Below, in pieces: positions 24,357-34,762 of a DNA stretch of 64,000 bases. The notes below the pieces were generated by a model. It was not told where the DNA came from and ran no database searches. It saw only the letters and a program-made list of their open reading frames with translations. The stretch covers positions 434,001-498,000 of the forward strand of contig NC_012883.1 of assembly GCF_000022545.1 (NCBI RefSeq), written 5' to 3'. Position numbers and translations under genes: made by a program. How positions within the stretch are numbered: the first letter of the stretch is position 1; every line of letters begins with the position of its first letter. Source of the DNA: Thermococcus sibiricus MM 739. Its GTDB lineage: Archaea > Methanobacteriota_B > Thermococci > Thermococcales > Thermococcaceae.

Positions 24357-25113
<757 letters not shown>

Positions 25114-25210
25114 GTATTGTTTGGTATTTGTTACTTCTTCAACTTGTTGGAAATTTATAAGCAATAATTTTATAAAGAACATACTTCAATAATACAAATG
25201 TGAGAGTGGC

Positions 25211-25786
25211 ATGAGTTGGATTAATTTTATGAATCCACCTCTTGTTTTGGGGCAGAAACTTTTAGAAGGTTACTTTATTCTCTCTTCTCTTCCCTTTGCT
25301 TTGGGAGTATTAGGAAATTTTCTCGGGATTCTCAATACAAACAAAAAACCAAAACAACAAGAGGCTCCTCTTTCTCCTGGAGCATGGGCTTATCCATCGT
25401 TGGATGTGGATTATCTTATTGCTAATCTTTTAAAGGATAAAAAGCTTGTTGGTATTGTCAGAAATCATCATCTTTTTGAAAAACATGATTTCCCATGCTT
25501 GTGGATAAGCAAAATCGAAAAAGAGAATTCAGTTAGACCGACACATCTTGAGAAAATTCTTCATTGGGTGACCAAAACGATTACACATGATCATGGTCTA
25601 ATTTTTGATGGAGTAGAGTATCTTATCTTAGAAAATGGGTTTGAGCCGACTTTTAAATTCCTTCTTAATTTGAAAGATCATATTTTGCTGAGGGATTCGA
25701 TTCTTGTTCTTGTTGTGGATGAAAGGACTTTTGAGGAAAGACAGCTTTCTCTCTTGTATAGGGAGTTTAGGAGGATTTCCCCATAA
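25211..25786 (+). CDS. DUF835 domain protein with N-terminal membrane segment
   Basis: A 191-residue protein. The N-terminal hydrophobic stretch (about 20-42) anchors it, followed by a DUF835 domain of about 130 residues (CLWISKIEKENSVRPTHLEK, GLIFDGVEYLILENGFEPT, DSILVLVVDERTF). DUF835 is common in Thermococcales and is attached to signalling or membrane proteins; its biochemical role is unknown. A TATA-like TTTTATAAAG lies about 40 bases upstream. It stands alone between the fluoride operon and coaBC. Confidence 0.78.
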   Translation: MSWINFMNPPLVLGQKLLEGYFILSSLPFALGVLGNFLGILNTNKKPKQQEAPLSPGAWAYPSLDVDYLIANLLKDKKLVGIVRNHHLFEKHDFPCLWISKIEKENSVRPTHLEKILHWVTKTITHDHGLIFDGVEYLILENGFEPTFKFLLNLKDHILLRDSILVLVVDERTFEERQLSLLYREFRRISP

Positions 25787-25835
25787 AACAGCAACCTTAA
25801 ATATTCTCTTTTCCAAGTCTACCTTGGTGAAGAAA

Positions 25836-27053
25836 ATGCTTCATCATGTCAAGCTGATATATGCGACAAAGAGCAGGAAGCTTGTTGGGAAGAAAATAGT
25901 CCTTGCTATACCTGGAAGTATAGCGGCCGTTGAGTGTGTAAAGCTCGCAAGGGAGCTCATAAGACATGGAGCTGAAGTTCATGCCGTTATGAGCCCAAGT
26001 GCCCAAAAGATAATCCATCCCTATGCTATGGAATTTGCTACTGGCAATCCGGTTGTCACAGAGATCACGGGATTTGTAGAGCATGTTGAACTTGCTGGAG
26101 AGCACGAAAACAAAGTAGATTTGGTCTTGGTCTGTCCTGCAACGGCCAATACTATATCGAAAATAGCCTGTGGAATTGATGATACACCAGTTACAACTGT
26201 CGTAACGACTGCTTTTGCCCATACTCCAATAATGATTGCTCCAGCTATGCACTTCACAATGTATGAGCACCCGATAGTTAAGGAGAACATAGAGAAGCTC
26301 AAAAAGCTCGGAGTTGAATTTATCGGGTCTAGATTCGAGGAAGGAAAGGCAAAGGTGGCAAGCGTTGAAGAAATTGTTTATCACGTAATTAAAAAGCTCC
26401 ACAGAAAAGATCTGGCTGGAAAGAGAGTCCTCGTAACTGCTGGAGCAACGAGAGAATACATTGACCCAATAAGGTTCATAACAAACAGGAGCAGCGGCAA
26501 GATGGGTGTAGCATTAGCAGAGGAGGCGGAATTCAGGGGGGCAGAGGTTACTTTGATAAGAACCAAGGGGAGTGTGCCAAGCTTTGTGGAGAACCAAGTT
26601 GAAGTTGAGACCGTTGAAGAAATGCTTGAGGTAATAGAGAACGAGCTGAATAGCAAGAAGTACGATATTGTTATTCTGGCTGCGGCCGTAAGCGATTTCC
26701 GTATTAAGGATAAGGTCAGTGTAAAGATAAAGAGCGGAAAAGCTTTAACGCTTGAGCTTGAACCTACGCCGAAGATAATAGACAGAGTTAAGGAACTTCA
26801 ACCAGATGTTTTCCTCGTCGGTTTCAAAGCTGAAACAGGCCTCAGCGAGGATGAGCTAATTGAAGCCGCGAGGAAGCAAATCGAAAGGGCTGGAAGCGAC
26901 ATAGTCGTGGCAAACACACTCAAAGCCTTCGGCAGCGAGGAGAACGAGGCCATACTCGTTGGAAAAGACTTTACAAAGAAACTGCCGAGAATGAACAAGC
27001 GCGAGCTTGCGGAAAGACTCTTTGATGAAATAATTTCGATGATTTCCGGTTAG
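25836..27053 (+). CDS. coaBC: CoaBC: phosphopantothenoylcysteine decarboxylase / phosphopantothenate-cysteine ligase
   Basis: A 405-residue bifunctional enzyme of coenzyme A synthesis. The N-terminal CoaC flavoprotein domain has IPGSIAAVE, CPATANTISK (PASANT motif) and PAMHFTMYEHP; the C-terminal CoaB domain has TAGATREYIDPIRFITN with RSSGKMG and LAAAVSDFR. ATG at 25836 follows GGTGAAG; a long upstream extension of the frame covers the DUF835 end and promoter and is not used. G+C rises toward the 3' end, and a second copy of the last ~20 codons lies at 28017-28076, evidence of recombination within the gene. Confidence 0.93.
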   Translation: MLHHVKLIYATKSRKLVGKKIVLAIPGSIAAVECVKLARELIRHGAEVHAVMSPSAQKIIHPYAMEFATGNPVVTEITGFVEHVELAGEHENKVDLVLVCPATANTISKIACGIDDTPVTTVVTTAFAHTPIMIAPAMHFTMYEHPIVKENIEKLKKLGVEFIGSRFEEGKAKVASVEEIVYHVIKKLHRKDLAGKRVLVTAGATREYIDPIRFITNRSSGKMGVALAEEAEFRGAEVTLIRTKGSVPSFVENQVEVETVEEMLEVIENELNSKKYDIVILAAAVSDFRIKDKVSVKIKSGKALTLELEPTPKIIDRVKELQPDVFLVGFKAETGLSEDELIEAARKQIERAGSDIVVANTLKAFGSEENEAILVGKDFTKKLPRMNKRELAERLFDEIISMISG

Positions 27054-27116
27054 CCATAAACTTTTTATGCTTGTACTCCCTATATACATATTTAGAAACT
27101 CTCTGGAGGTGATTGC

Positions 27117-27929
27117 ATGGTAGTCTTGGACAAGCCCTTGCCTTACGTGGGAATAACCCCTATGCAAATAATCACGGCTGTGTTAGTCCTGATAGTGGGC
27201 TTTATAGTGGCCAAAATAATCGTGGCCTCCTTCAAGAAGGGGTTAAAGAAGACAAAGCTCTCGGGGCTTGTCATTGAGTTCCTCGCAAGGTTCCTAAGTG
27301 CTCTTCTCTACGTGGCAGTAATCCTGCTGGCGGTCAGGGCACTCGGAGTGGAGGTCGGCTCCGTCGTCCTCGGACTCTCAGCTGTGATAGGCCTGATACT
27401 CGGCTTTGGAATGCAGGACACCCTCACAAACCTTGCGGCCGGAGTGTGGCTCGCCGCCTTGAGGCCCTTTGAAAAGGGGGACGTGGTAACCATTGCCGGC
27501 CAGACTGGAAAGGTCGAGGCCGTTGGAGTCATGAGCACCGAGCTCCTAACGCCAGACAACGTCCTCATAACGATACCGAACAAGCTCGTCTGGGGGAATG
27601 TCATAACCAACTACACTAGGATGCCAACTAGGAGGGTTAGCGTTGACGTTGGCGTGGCTTATGGCACTGACCTCGATAAAGCAGTAAAGCTCGCCATGGA
27701 GCTCATGAAAAACCATCCGAAGCTGCTGAATGACCCTGAGCCGAGCGTTATAATAACGGGCCTTGGAGATTCCTCTATCAACCTGCAGCTCCGCGCTTGG
27801 ACCAAGACCGAGGACCACTGGGCAGTCAAGGTAGACCTGACGAAGGGCATCTACGAGCTGTACATGAAAGAGGGCATTGAGATACCGTTCCCGCAGATGG
27901 ACGTCCACATTAAAGAGATGCCGAAGTAA
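27117..27929 (+). CDS. mscS: MscS-family mechanosensitive channel
   Basis: A 270-residue small-conductance channel that opens under membrane tension and releases solutes on osmotic downshock. Three N-terminal helices (about 15-35, 55-78, 80-110) lead into the pore helix region (GLILGFGMQDTLTNLAAG) and the beta domain (KGDVVTIAGQTGKVEAV and VTIPN-like LITIPNKLVWGN). ATG follows GGAGGTGATTGC. The gene is much richer in G+C than its surroundings (57% and 65% in two 60-base lines I counted at 27361-27480), suggesting transfer from a GC-rich Thermococcales relative. Confidence 0.92.
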   Translation: MVVLDKPLPYVGITPMQIITAVLVLIVGFIVAKIIVASFKKGLKKTKLSGLVIEFLARFLSALLYVAVILLAVRALGVEVGSVVLGLSAVIGLILGFGMQDTLTNLAAGVWLAALRPFEKGDVVTIAGQTGKVEAVGVMSTELLTPDNVLITIPNKLVWGNVITNYTRMPTRRVSVDVGVAYGTDLDKAVKLAMELMKNHPKLLNDPEPSVIITGLGDSSINLQLRAWTKTEDHWAVKVDLTKGIYELYMKEGIEIPFPQMDVHIKEMPK

Positions 27930-27980
27930 TTGCTCTTTGATCTTTTCTTTATTTATTAAACCATAAGGGGGTTCTTTTTT

Positions 27981-28076
27981 AAGAAAAAGGTTAGATCAAT
28001 TGAAAAGCCCCAGCTCATGGGCAAAAGAGAGCTTGCGGAGAAGATATGGGATAAGAGTGTAGATATGCTAGGATGA
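27981..28076 (+). pseudogene. Orphan 3' end of coaBC (recombination remnant)
   Basis: In frame this reads MGKRELAEKIWDKSVDMLG then TGA, parallel to the end of intact CoaBC, MNKRELAERLFDEIISMISG; the DNA shares GAGCTTGCGGA. A few further codons upstream are open but not clearly homologous. It lies just after mscS, with no start or ribosome site. The simplest reading is that it is the tail of the original coaBC, displaced when a foreign coaBC-3'/mscS segment was integrated. Confidence 0.75.
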
Positions 28077-28129
28077 AACTAACTCTCTCTGCCTTAACGA
28101 GTTAAACTTTTAAATGTTGTTTTTTATTT

Positions 28130-28957
28130 TTAGATCTCTTTTGGTGGCACCAAAATACCCAATTCTGTGATTATTCCCCTTATGTATTTCCAAGGTGTTG
28201 CATCAAAGAGATAGTTTCGTATTATTATATGATCTCTCTTGAATTTTCTTTCGATGATCTTAATGTCCTCTGCTCTTGCCTCTGGATGGATTTTAAAGGT
28301 CTCAGCGGCCACGTAAAACGGAATACCATTGTCATTACATGCCAGAGCTAGTAAATATGTCCCGGCTTTATTGAATACATAGCCGTCTTTGGTGATATTA
28401 TCGGCTCCAACTAAAGCCAAAGTCGCATTCTTTGCAAAGAGGCCCAACTGTGCATCTGTTATAACTTCAAATGGAATTTCAAACTCTTCAAGTTTTTTGG
28501 CAAAAAATAGTCCCTCATAATCAGGTCCACTTTCGCTTATAATTACTTTAAAGGCCTTTCCTTTTTCTTTGGCTTTTTTTAAGATTTCAAGAACCGTTGA
28601 AGAATAAGAATGAGTGATTATAATTTCATTCTGGTCTATAAGTTCACTTCCAATGTTTCCGATCTCACGTTTTGCCTCTTCACTTAATCGTATGAACTCA
28701 TTGGCTTTTGCAGCTACGAATTCAGGATTATCAATTATTGGAATGAATCTCACTAGATTGTAAAGGGATGCCATTGTTGGATTCACATTGAGGATCTCAA
28801 CTCCGAGATCTTTTAATCCGTTAAGAAATTCTTCTCCTTCAAGAATCTCAGCAAGCCTTGCGTAAGCTTTAGCACCCATCTGTGCAAGGTAAGAAGCTCC
28901 CCGAATTCGCTCTTCACTCATTTCTCTTATGAGTTCTTCTACTTCTTGTGGAAGCAT
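28130..28957 (-). CDS. eIF2B-alpha-like protein, possible ribose-1,5-bisphosphate isomerase relative
   Basis: A 275-residue protein of the eIF2B alpha/beta/delta and MtnA superfamily. It has an N-terminal helical domain and a Rossmann-like C-terminal part with THSYSSTVLEIL, ESGPDYEGL, VGADNITKDGYVFNKAGTY and PFYVAAETFKIHP. Members in Thermococcales include the ribose-1,5-bisphosphate isomerase of the archaeal AMP/RuBisCO pathway and shorter proteins named as eIF2B subunits. I cannot tell from the sequence which applies. ATG follows GGAGTGATACA. Confidence 0.7.
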   Translation of the reverse strand: MLPQEVEELIREMSEERIRGASYLAQMGAKAYARLAEILEGEEFLNGLKDLGVEILNVNPTMASLYNLVRFIPIIDNPEFVAAKANEFIRLSEEAKREIGNIGSELIDQNEIIITHSYSSTVLEILKKAKEKGKAFKVIISESGPDYEGLFFAKKLEEFEIPFEVITDAQLGLFAKNATLALVGADNITKDGYVFNKAGTYLLALACNDNGIPFYVAAETFKIHPEARAEDIKIIERKFKRDHIIIRNYLFDATPWKYIRGIITELGILVPPKEI

Positions 28958-29079
28958 TGTATCACTCCATATCCTTCTATTCTTTAGACTTTAAAAGATT
29001 TTTTCGCTATTGTAACCCTTTTTAAATTTTTCCGGGAAAACTTATTAATTCTAAGGATGAAATCTTGACGGTGGTGTGA

Positions 29080-29763
29080 ATGAAATACAGTGAGCTGAAT
29101 GCAGATGTGAAAAGGGTTTATGCAAAAATAAGGGCATTAGATGATTACCACTGGCACATTTATGAAGACACGATTATAGGACATCACAGGAAAAGTGAGC
29201 TTCCTATAAGAATAAGTGTCGTAGGAAGCAAAGAGAAGGCTGAAAAACTAAGTGAACAAAAAAACGGGCCAGGAATCGATATTGCAGTTATCCCAAACAA
29301 CAACACGTTTTATATTAAAAATGGTGTTTTCATACTTTCTGAGAGATTTTTAAAGGCCACTCTCATGGACATTAACGATCACATAGTATGGAGCGGGTTT
29401 AGAGTTATTGAGAGAGATGGAAGACTCGTGCAGGAGGACACCTATGAATATTTGGGGGGTCCTTTGATAAGACATCTCAAAAGCAACATGATGAATGGAC
29501 AGGATTATGTATTCTGGCAGTTCTACAAATGTGAAAAATGCGGAAAATATATTGATATAGAGAGCGTTCCAGAGCATCTTGCCAAACATAACATCAGTGT
29601 TGCAAAAAAAGACAGTGAAGAGTACGAGATCTTTGAGCTGAATTTCCTTGAAGGGAAAATCTTCAACAAATTTGGAGAGGAAGTTTCCCAAAACAAGTTT
29701 GCCCCAGAAGCACAGACTTTTCTGAAGGAGATGCTCGGTGGGCCAAAGACTCAAGAGGAATAA
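29080..29763 (+). CDS. Hypothetical protein with a C2H2-like zinc finger
   Basis: A 227-residue soluble protein that I do not recognise. The N-terminal two thirds look globular; near residues 150-170 there is CEKCGKYIDIESVPEHLAKH, a Cx2C...Hx3-4H pattern that would hold one zinc. The preceding YVFWQFYKC is aromatic. Start ATG follows GGTGGTG. Single gene convergent with thrS. Zinc-mediated nucleic-acid or protein contact is possible, but not shown. Confidence 0.65.
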   Translation: MKYSELNADVKRVYAKIRALDDYHWHIYEDTIIGHHRKSELPIRISVVGSKEKAEKLSEQKNGPGIDIAVIPNNNTFYIKNGVFILSERFLKATLMDINDHIVWSGFRVIERDGRLVQEDTYEYLGGPLIRHLKSNMMNGQDYVFWQFYKCEKCGKYIDIESVPEHLAKHNISVAKKDSEEYEIFELNFLEGKIFNKFGEEVSQNKFAPEAQTFLKEMLGGPKTQEE

Positions 29764-29809
29764 ATCTCTTCTTTTTCTCCTTAATTCAAAAATAAAATTA
29801 AGAGGGAGA

Positions 29810-31687
29810 TCACCCCCTGAACTTTGGTCTCATACTTACCAGTGGAGGTAGGGGTCTTGGTTTGTATGGGAACCCTTCTGTCTTCTGTCTTATCTCTTTT
29901 ATCAAATCTTCAACCTGTATCTCGTACTGCTTGTTGTCTTCCCTCTTTCTAACTGTGATAACTCCCATTCTTTTCTCGTTCTCCCCCACCACGATTATAT
30001 ATGGTATCCACTCCTTCTCGGCTTCTCTAATCTTCTTGTTGAGTCTCTCGTTTCTATCATCTACATCTGCTCTTATCTTTGCACCTTCCAGTTTCCCTGC
30101 AATGTAAAGGGCATAGTCCAGATACTTCTCACTCACCGGAATAATCCTTACTTGAATGGGGCTGAGCCATAGTGGATACATTGGTTTTTTGCCTTTTTTC
30201 ATAATTTTTGCTTGTTTTTCTAGTATTGCATACATAACACGTTCTATTGCACCACTGGGGGAGCAGTGAAGGAGCAGTGGGTACTTTTCTTGCCCTTCCT
30301 CATCATAGTAGGTGATCCCAAATCTTTGAGAGTTTTCGACATCTATCTGGACTGTACTTAGGGCTGCAGCTTTGTCGAGATTGTCTACAAAGTTAAATTC
30401 AAATTTTAGTATGAAATAGAAAAATCTCTGTTTCCACATCTCTATAAGGACCGGTTTGCCAATTATTCCGGCGAGATCTACTATGAAATCCTTATTTTCA
30501 TTCCAAAAGTCTTCTGTAAACCTTATTGCTACTTCATAATCCTCAGGTGTTAGTCCAACTCCTTTAAGCACTTCCATACTCAGTTTGTACTGCTTCTTAA
30601 ACTCTTCCATGGCCTGCTGTAGGTTTTTAGCAACCGTATGCATATCGGGCATTGTAAAGGCTCTAAGTCTTCTAAGACCACTTAACTCTCCGCGTTTTTC
30701 TCTTCTAAATGAATATCTTGTGAGTTCATACATTCTAAGTGGCAGGTGGCGATAGCTGATTGTAGCGTCTTTCTTTATAAGGAACTGACCAAAGCAAGCT
30801 GCAAACCTTAAGAAGAATCTTTTGTCTCCGCTCTTAACTACATACTGTCTTGCAGGAAATCTGTTTAGATATTTCTCTAGGGCAGGATGTTCAAAATCAT
30901 ACATAATAGGTGTCTCTACTTCCATTGCGCCATATTCAATGACTTTATCTGTAACATAGTTTTCCAGAAGGGACTTGATTAGTCTTCCCTTTGGGTAGTA
31001 CCTGAGGTTCCCTGGGTCACTTCCCTCTTCATAGTCCACAAGTTCCTGCTCAAGCATTATTTTTACGTGGGGAGGCTCTTCTGTAACGAGCCTGCTCTTA
31101 TTTATCTCATAGTTTGCAAACTTTTTGAGATTTTCATATCCGGAAAAGTCAAACTTATCGACCTCTACAAGCTCCCCCTCAGGTGTCAATATATACCAAT
31201 AACTAACGAGTTCTTCTTCCTTCTTAAGAGCTTCTGGGACTTCTTCTTCCTTCTTGGCTTCACCAGGAACAATTGTCCTTGAAAGCTCTGCTAGAGGATG
31301 GCCTTTGCAGCTAAGTTTGAATGCTTTATAATAACCAAATGGGGCCCTTCTAACGTTATAACCCTTGTTTTTGAGCTCATTTTCTATTTCTTTTAGTATC
31401 CTAAGGGCTACATCAGGAGAGCCAAGTTCACTGCTTAAATGAGCAAATGGGTACACAAAAATGTTGTTTGTTTTCACCTGAGAAACAACTTCCTCTATTT
31501 CTTTTACAGCTTTTTTCACGATTTCTTCAGGGTTTTGTTCATCAACTTTTTCAACACTCATAAATACAGCTAAAACCTCATCAAGCCTTCCCTTTTTTTG
31601 ATTCTCGCTTATTTCTTCTGGTTTTTTTAAGGCCTTATCTTTAACTTCGTATTCAAGGTAGTCGCTATGTATCAGCAATATTCTCAT
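29810..31687 (-). CDS. thrS: Threonyl-tRNA synthetase, archaeal type
   Basis: Charges tRNA-Thr. The 625-residue protein has the archaeal N-terminal editing domain (about 1-145, DTD-like, which removes Ser from tRNA-Thr), the class II catalytic core with the [12 protein letters not shown] region, [18 protein letters not shown] (motif 2) and [15 protein letters not shown] (motif 3), and a C-terminal anticodon-binding domain ending in [15 protein letters not shown] follows GGTGGTGATATAA. Confidence 0.96.
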   Translation of the reverse strand: MRILLIHSDYLEYEVKDKALKKPEEISENQKKGRLDEVLAVFMSVEKVDEQNPEEIVKKAVKEIEEVVSQVKTNNIFVYPFAHLSSELGSPDVALRILKEIENELKNKGYNVRRAPFGYYKAFKLSCKGHPLAELSRTIVPGEAKKEEEVPEALKKEEELVSYWYILTPEGELVEVDKFDFSGYENLKKFANYEINKSRLVTEEPPHVKIMLEQELVDYEEGSDPGNLRYYPKGRLIKSLLENYVTDKVIEYGAMEVETPIMYDFEHPALEKYLNRFPARQYVVKSGDKRFFLRFAACFGQFLIKKDATISYRHLPLRMYELTRYSFRREKRGELSGLRRLRAFTMPDMHTVAKNLQQAMEEFKKQYKLSMEVLKGVGLTPEDYEVAIRFTEDFWNENKDFIVDLAGIIGKPVLIEMWKQRFFYFILKFEFNFVDNLDKAAALSTVQIDVENSQRFGITYYDEEGQEKYPLLLHCSPSGAIERVMYAILEKQAKIMKKGKKPMYPLWLSPIQVRIIPVSEKYLDYALYIAGKLEGAKIRADVDDRNERLNKKIREAEKEWIPYIIVVGENEKRMGVITVRKREDNKQYEIQVEDLIKEIRQKTEGFPYKPRPLPPLVSMRPKFRG

Positions 31688-31824
31688 TTATATCACCACC
31701 TAATCCTAACTTAGATAAGCTACATAAAAGTTACTATTAACCTTTTTATGTATTTTGAAAACCTCTCGTTTGAGTTAAGGAGAGAGCTAGTTGGTATTGC
31801 ATACAGGTCTTGGATTTTACTTTT

Positions 31825-31868
31825 TCTTTTGAAAGCCTCGCCCTTCAGGGCGGGGAGGAGGTCAGTTG
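31825..31868 (+). repeat. IS200/IS605-like right-end hairpin, copy B
   Basis: 42 of 44 bases match copy A at 7631-7674. The hairpin arm pair CGCCC-TTCA-GGGCG is perfect here. The frame reads KASPFRAGRRS, like a TnpB tail. It sits between the thrS promoter and the csl4 promoter; no transposase gene is present. Sequence identity between copies ends just after GTCAGTTG, so the flanks are unrelated. Confidence 0.5.
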
Positions 31869-31930
31869 TGCCGTTTCCTTATCCATAAACTTAAAAGTTT
31901 AATTGGTTTAAGATTAGTGGTGGTGGAAGA

Positions 31931-32530
31931 ATGGTTGAACCTAAAAAGAAAACGGTAGAAAATGGAGAATTGGTTCTTCCTGGTGATTATCTTGGTGTTA
32001 TTGAGGAATTTCTTCCAGGTGAAGGGGTAATTGAAGAAAATGGAGAACTCTACGCCGCAAGAATGGGGAGAGTTAAGATAGATTTAGAAAAAATAGAGAT
32101 TTCAGTAGAACCAGTAACTGATGTTCCCCCACTTCCGCAGGTGGGGGATATTGTGATAGCTAGAGTTCTGGAGGTAAAGTCTCAAGCAGCGATAGTTGAA
32201 TTGCTTAAAATTGAAGGAAGGAAAGGATATAGAGAAATAGCGACTTCAAAATTGGCTGGGATTCATGTGTCTCAAGTTAAGGATGGGTATGTGGAGTCTA
32301 TGAACAGTGAATTTAAAATTGGAGACATAGTAAGAGCGAAAGTTTTGACAAATAACAAGAGTCCAATACAGCTTACAACAAGAGAGCCTGATTTGGGTGT
32401 AATTTATGCGTTATGTTCTTCATGTAAGGTATCTCTGGTAAGAAAAGGAAATGCGCTTGTTTGTCCAAAATGTGGGAGAAGTGAATCTAGAAAATTATCA
32501 ACTTATTATAGAAAACTGAGACTGGAATAG
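31931..32530 (+). CDS. csl4: Exosome RNA-binding subunit Csl4
   Basis: A 199-residue cap protein of the archaeal exosome. The N-terminal domain (LVLPGDYLGVIEEFLPGEG) is followed by an S1 RNA-binding domain (about 70-150, VGDIVIARVLEVKSQAAIVEL) and a C-terminal zinc ribbon (CSSC...CPKCG). ATG follows GGTGGTGG. First gene of csl4-DUF2067-rpoL, an arrangement common in Thermococcales. Confidence 0.94.
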   Translation: MVEPKKKTVENGELVLPGDYLGVIEEFLPGEGVIEENGELYAARMGRVKIDLEKIEISVEPVTDVPPLPQVGDIVIARVLEVKSQAAIVELLKIEGRKGYREIATSKLAGIHVSQVKDGYVESMNSEFKIGDIVRAKVLTNNKSPIQLTTREPDLGVIYALCSSCKVSLVRKGNALVCPKCGRSESRKLSTYYRKLRLE

Positions 32531-32540
32531 GGTGTGAGGT

Positions 32541-33170
32541 ATGAGAGCTAAGAAAGTCATAGTCATTCATGTCAAAGATGATTTGGAAAAAGAAGAGCTA
32601 ATGAAGGAGCTCCAAAAAATTGAGTTACCTGCCTTCATTTATGTTCATGGCAAACTGAACTCCCTTAAAATCAATATTCAGGGGACAAAAGATGAAATAA
32701 GAGAGGCTATGGAGAAAGTCAGGGAAATACATTACAGGGTTAGATCCCGTCTCTATCCTGATAGGAAGGGCTTCTACCAATACAATGTTAACGATATCTT
32801 CAGAGAGGCCGGAGTTAGCATTTCAATACCTACATTAACAAAAACCCTTGAGCTTTTAGGGGAACATGCTGATCTTAAAGGGGATAAGCTTATAAGCTCT
32901 CTTTCTTGGGGTGAGATAGTAAACCTGGTTAAAAAGCTTGGAGAGGTCTTAACTGATATCTCTCTCCAAACAACAAGACAAATAAGGGAGGTAATTGCCC
33001 CCATATCTGTTACTCTCAATATTGATCCACAGGAAGTTTTGGAATTAGCCGTTGATTTTGGTGTTGCAGAGTATAAAGAGGATAAATTTAAATATGAACT
33101 TGTGAAGAATAAGGAGCAAGCTATGGAAATTATGCTCAAAAAGTTGGAGGGTGGGGGAAATGAAGATTGA
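32541..33170 (+). CDS. DUF2067 family protein
   Basis: A 209-residue archaeal protein of unknown function. An N-terminal alpha/beta domain ([20 protein letters not shown]) is followed by a mostly helical region and charged C-terminus. The family lies beside csl4 and rpoL in related genomes, suggesting a link to RNA decay or transcription. ATG follows GGTGTGAGGT; it overlaps rpoL by 11 bases. Confidence 0.8.
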   Translation: MRAKKVIVIHVKDDLEKEELMKELQKIELPAFIYVHGKLNSLKINIQGTKDEIREAMEKVREIHYRVRSRLYPDRKGFYQYNVNDIFREAGVSISIPTLTKTLELLGEHADLKGDKLISSLSWGEIVNLVKKLGEVLTDISLQTTRQIREVIAPISVTLNIDPQEVLELAVDFGVAEYKEDKFKYELVKNKEQAMEIMLKKLEGGGNED

Positions 33171-33447
33171 AGTTATAAAGCGTGATAAAAACTTGCTTGA
33201 GTTTTATCTGGTAGGAGAAGATCATACATTCGCCAATTTGCTTAGTGAGACACTTCATGAGAACAAACATGTTACATTTGCAGCATATACTATAGAACAC
33301 CCAGTACTAATGGCAAGAAAACCAAGATTTAGGATATCCACGGATGGTAAAATAACTCCAGAAAAAGCTTTAGAAGAAGCAGCTCAAAAAATATTCGATA
33401 GGGCTAAAGATGTCCTCGAAGTTTGGGAAGGAGTCATAAAAAAATGA
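33160..33447 (+). CDS. rpoL: DNA-directed RNA polymerase subunit L (Rpo11)
   Basis: A 95-residue polymerase assembly subunit (pairs with RpoD/Rpo3). It has the family segment [30 protein letters not shown] and the final [18 protein letters not shown] helix. ATG at 33160 is used because homologues begin MKIEVIKR; a GTG three codons earlier is within the ribosome site (GGAGGGTGGGGG). Confidence 0.95.
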   Translation: MKIEVIKRDKNLLEFYLVGEDHTFANLLSETLHENKHVTFAAYTIEHPVLMARKPRFRISTDGKITPEKALEEAAQKIFDRAKDVLEVWEGVIKK

Positions 33448-33483
33448 TTTTTCATATTCTTATTTGTTCGGTAAGTGGTTGTT

Positions 33484-33873
33484 ATGATAAAATATTCTAA
33501 AGATTTCACTGACAAAAATCTCTCTAGGTTCGGAGACTCTCTCGTCAACTTTATTTTTTCCCTGGCGTTAAGTAGATATCTTGGCTATCCAAATGCTGGT
33601 AGAGTTCCCAATGCTTCTCTCACAATAGGTCTTGAAAAGGCAGGCCTTTTGCATTGTGTTCCTCCAAGGACAGATAAACATGGGAAAGGGGATATAGCGG
33701 AGGCTATAATAGCTTATGCTTGGTTCGAGGGAGAGATGAGCATAGATGAAGCGGTAGATATTCTTTCGAAAAACTTCTCTTCTGATATTACCCATCCGTC
33801 CAGAAAAAAAGAAGTAATTGGGAATGCCTTTGGAGAGCTTTTAAAAATTATAAAAGAAAGATTAGCCCTTTAA
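33484..33873 (+). CDS. RNase III-fold family protein, archaeal
   Basis: A small protein (129 residues from ATG 33484) with RFGDSLVNFIFSLALS and KGDIAEAIIAYAWFEG, which mirror the two acidic helix motifs of the RNase III endonuclease domain. There is no double-strand RNA-binding domain. Archaeal homologues are annotated as ribonuclease III family; the activity is not established. The start is unsure because a GTG three codons upstream is in frame and no strong ribosome site is seen. Ends convergent with the TIM-barrel gene. Confidence 0.7.
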   Translation: MIKYSKDFTDKNLSRFGDSLVNFIFSLALSRYLGYPNAGRVPNASLTIGLEKAGLLHCVPPRTDKHGKGDIAEAIIAYAWFEGEMSIDEAVDILSKNFSSDITHPSRKKEVIGNAFGELLKIIKERLAL

Positions 33874-34676
33874 ATACTGGTCAATAGTTCTATTAATCCT
33901 CTTTTGGTTGGTAGGTTTGCGAAGGTCTCAGGATTCTTTATTTTTAGTAAAAGAGGGACATCTCCAAATAACCTAAGGGTTTTTCCAAATGGGATTTTTC
34001 CTTCTCCAGGCATTAGGTGAAGGTCCCCTACTCCGTAAGCTAATGCATCAATGGGGTCGACTTTTGGAAAGAACTTTCCAAAATTATCATGAATCATTAG
34101 AATTATTGTTTTTTCTGTTCCTAGTTTCACATCTTCTAAGAATTTGTTTTCATCACCTTGGGCACTAAGAAACGCATGACCAAGATCAAGTGCGAAACCC
34201 AAGTTTTCCTTGTTGATGCTTTCAACTACATAGAGGGTATCCTTAACACTATATGTGTTCTCTAAAGCAATTTTGATTCCAAAATTTTCTGCCATTTCAG
34301 CAAGTTGTTGGAGGGCCTCTATTTCCAAGTCTAATCTTCCAGTACGGCCACTCTGCATAACAACTATCTTAGCTCCAAGCTTTATCGCAACATCAATTAC
34401 GGCTTTAGCTACATTGAAATGCCTGCTATAATAGGTATTATCTCTAAGATTCACTGAAGTGGGCATTCTAATAGTATACTTTACTCCCACTCCTTTTAGA
34501 GCATTTTCTATTGATCGAAGACCCTTTTCCACAACTTGACCATTTTTTATTAGTCCAAGCGCATGTGGGAATATCTGGACAAAATCGTAATCTTTAATTT
34601 TCAAATCTGCTAGAACGGATGGGAGGGTTTTCCCATTGTTTAAAAACTGTGGATATATGTTGACTCCTATCTCCAT
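33870..34676 (-). CDS. Xylose-isomerase-like TIM-barrel protein (endonuclease IV / sugar isomerase superfamily)
   Basis: A 268-residue TIM barrel with metal-ligand segments IALENTY, FALDLGHAF and MIHDNFG, and the C-terminal LHLMPGEGKIPFG, typical of the AP-endonuclease-2/xylose isomerase superfamily. Could be a sugar epimerase/isomerase or an AP endonuclease-like enzyme; substrate unknown. ATG follows AAGGTGTAAAAAT. Stop overlaps the convergent RNase III-like gene by 4 bases. Confidence 0.78.
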   Translation of the reverse strand: MEIGVNIYPQFLNNGKTLPSVLADLKIKDYDFVQIFPHALGLIKNGQVVEKGLRSIENALKGVGVKYTIRMPTSVNLRDNTYYSRHFNVAKAVIDVAIKLGAKIVVMQSGRTGRLDLEIEALQQLAEMAENFGIKIALENTYSVKDTLYVVESINKENLGFALDLGHAFLSAQGDENKFLEDVKLGTEKTIILMIHDNFGKFFPKVDPIDALAYGVGDLHLMPGEGKIPFGKTLRLFGDVPLLLKIKNPETFANLPTKRGLIELLTSI

Positions 34677-34762
34677 ATTTTTACACCTTTCACTTTTTGA
34701 TAAAGATTATGAAAACACCAAATTTAAAAGTTTCCAAAGTTATTTCATTTTAGGTGATTCTA

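Noticed and set aside
27308-27908. Overlapping antisense open frames in mscS
   Set aside because: Expected by-product of the high G+C of this gene, which lowers stop frequency in other frames.
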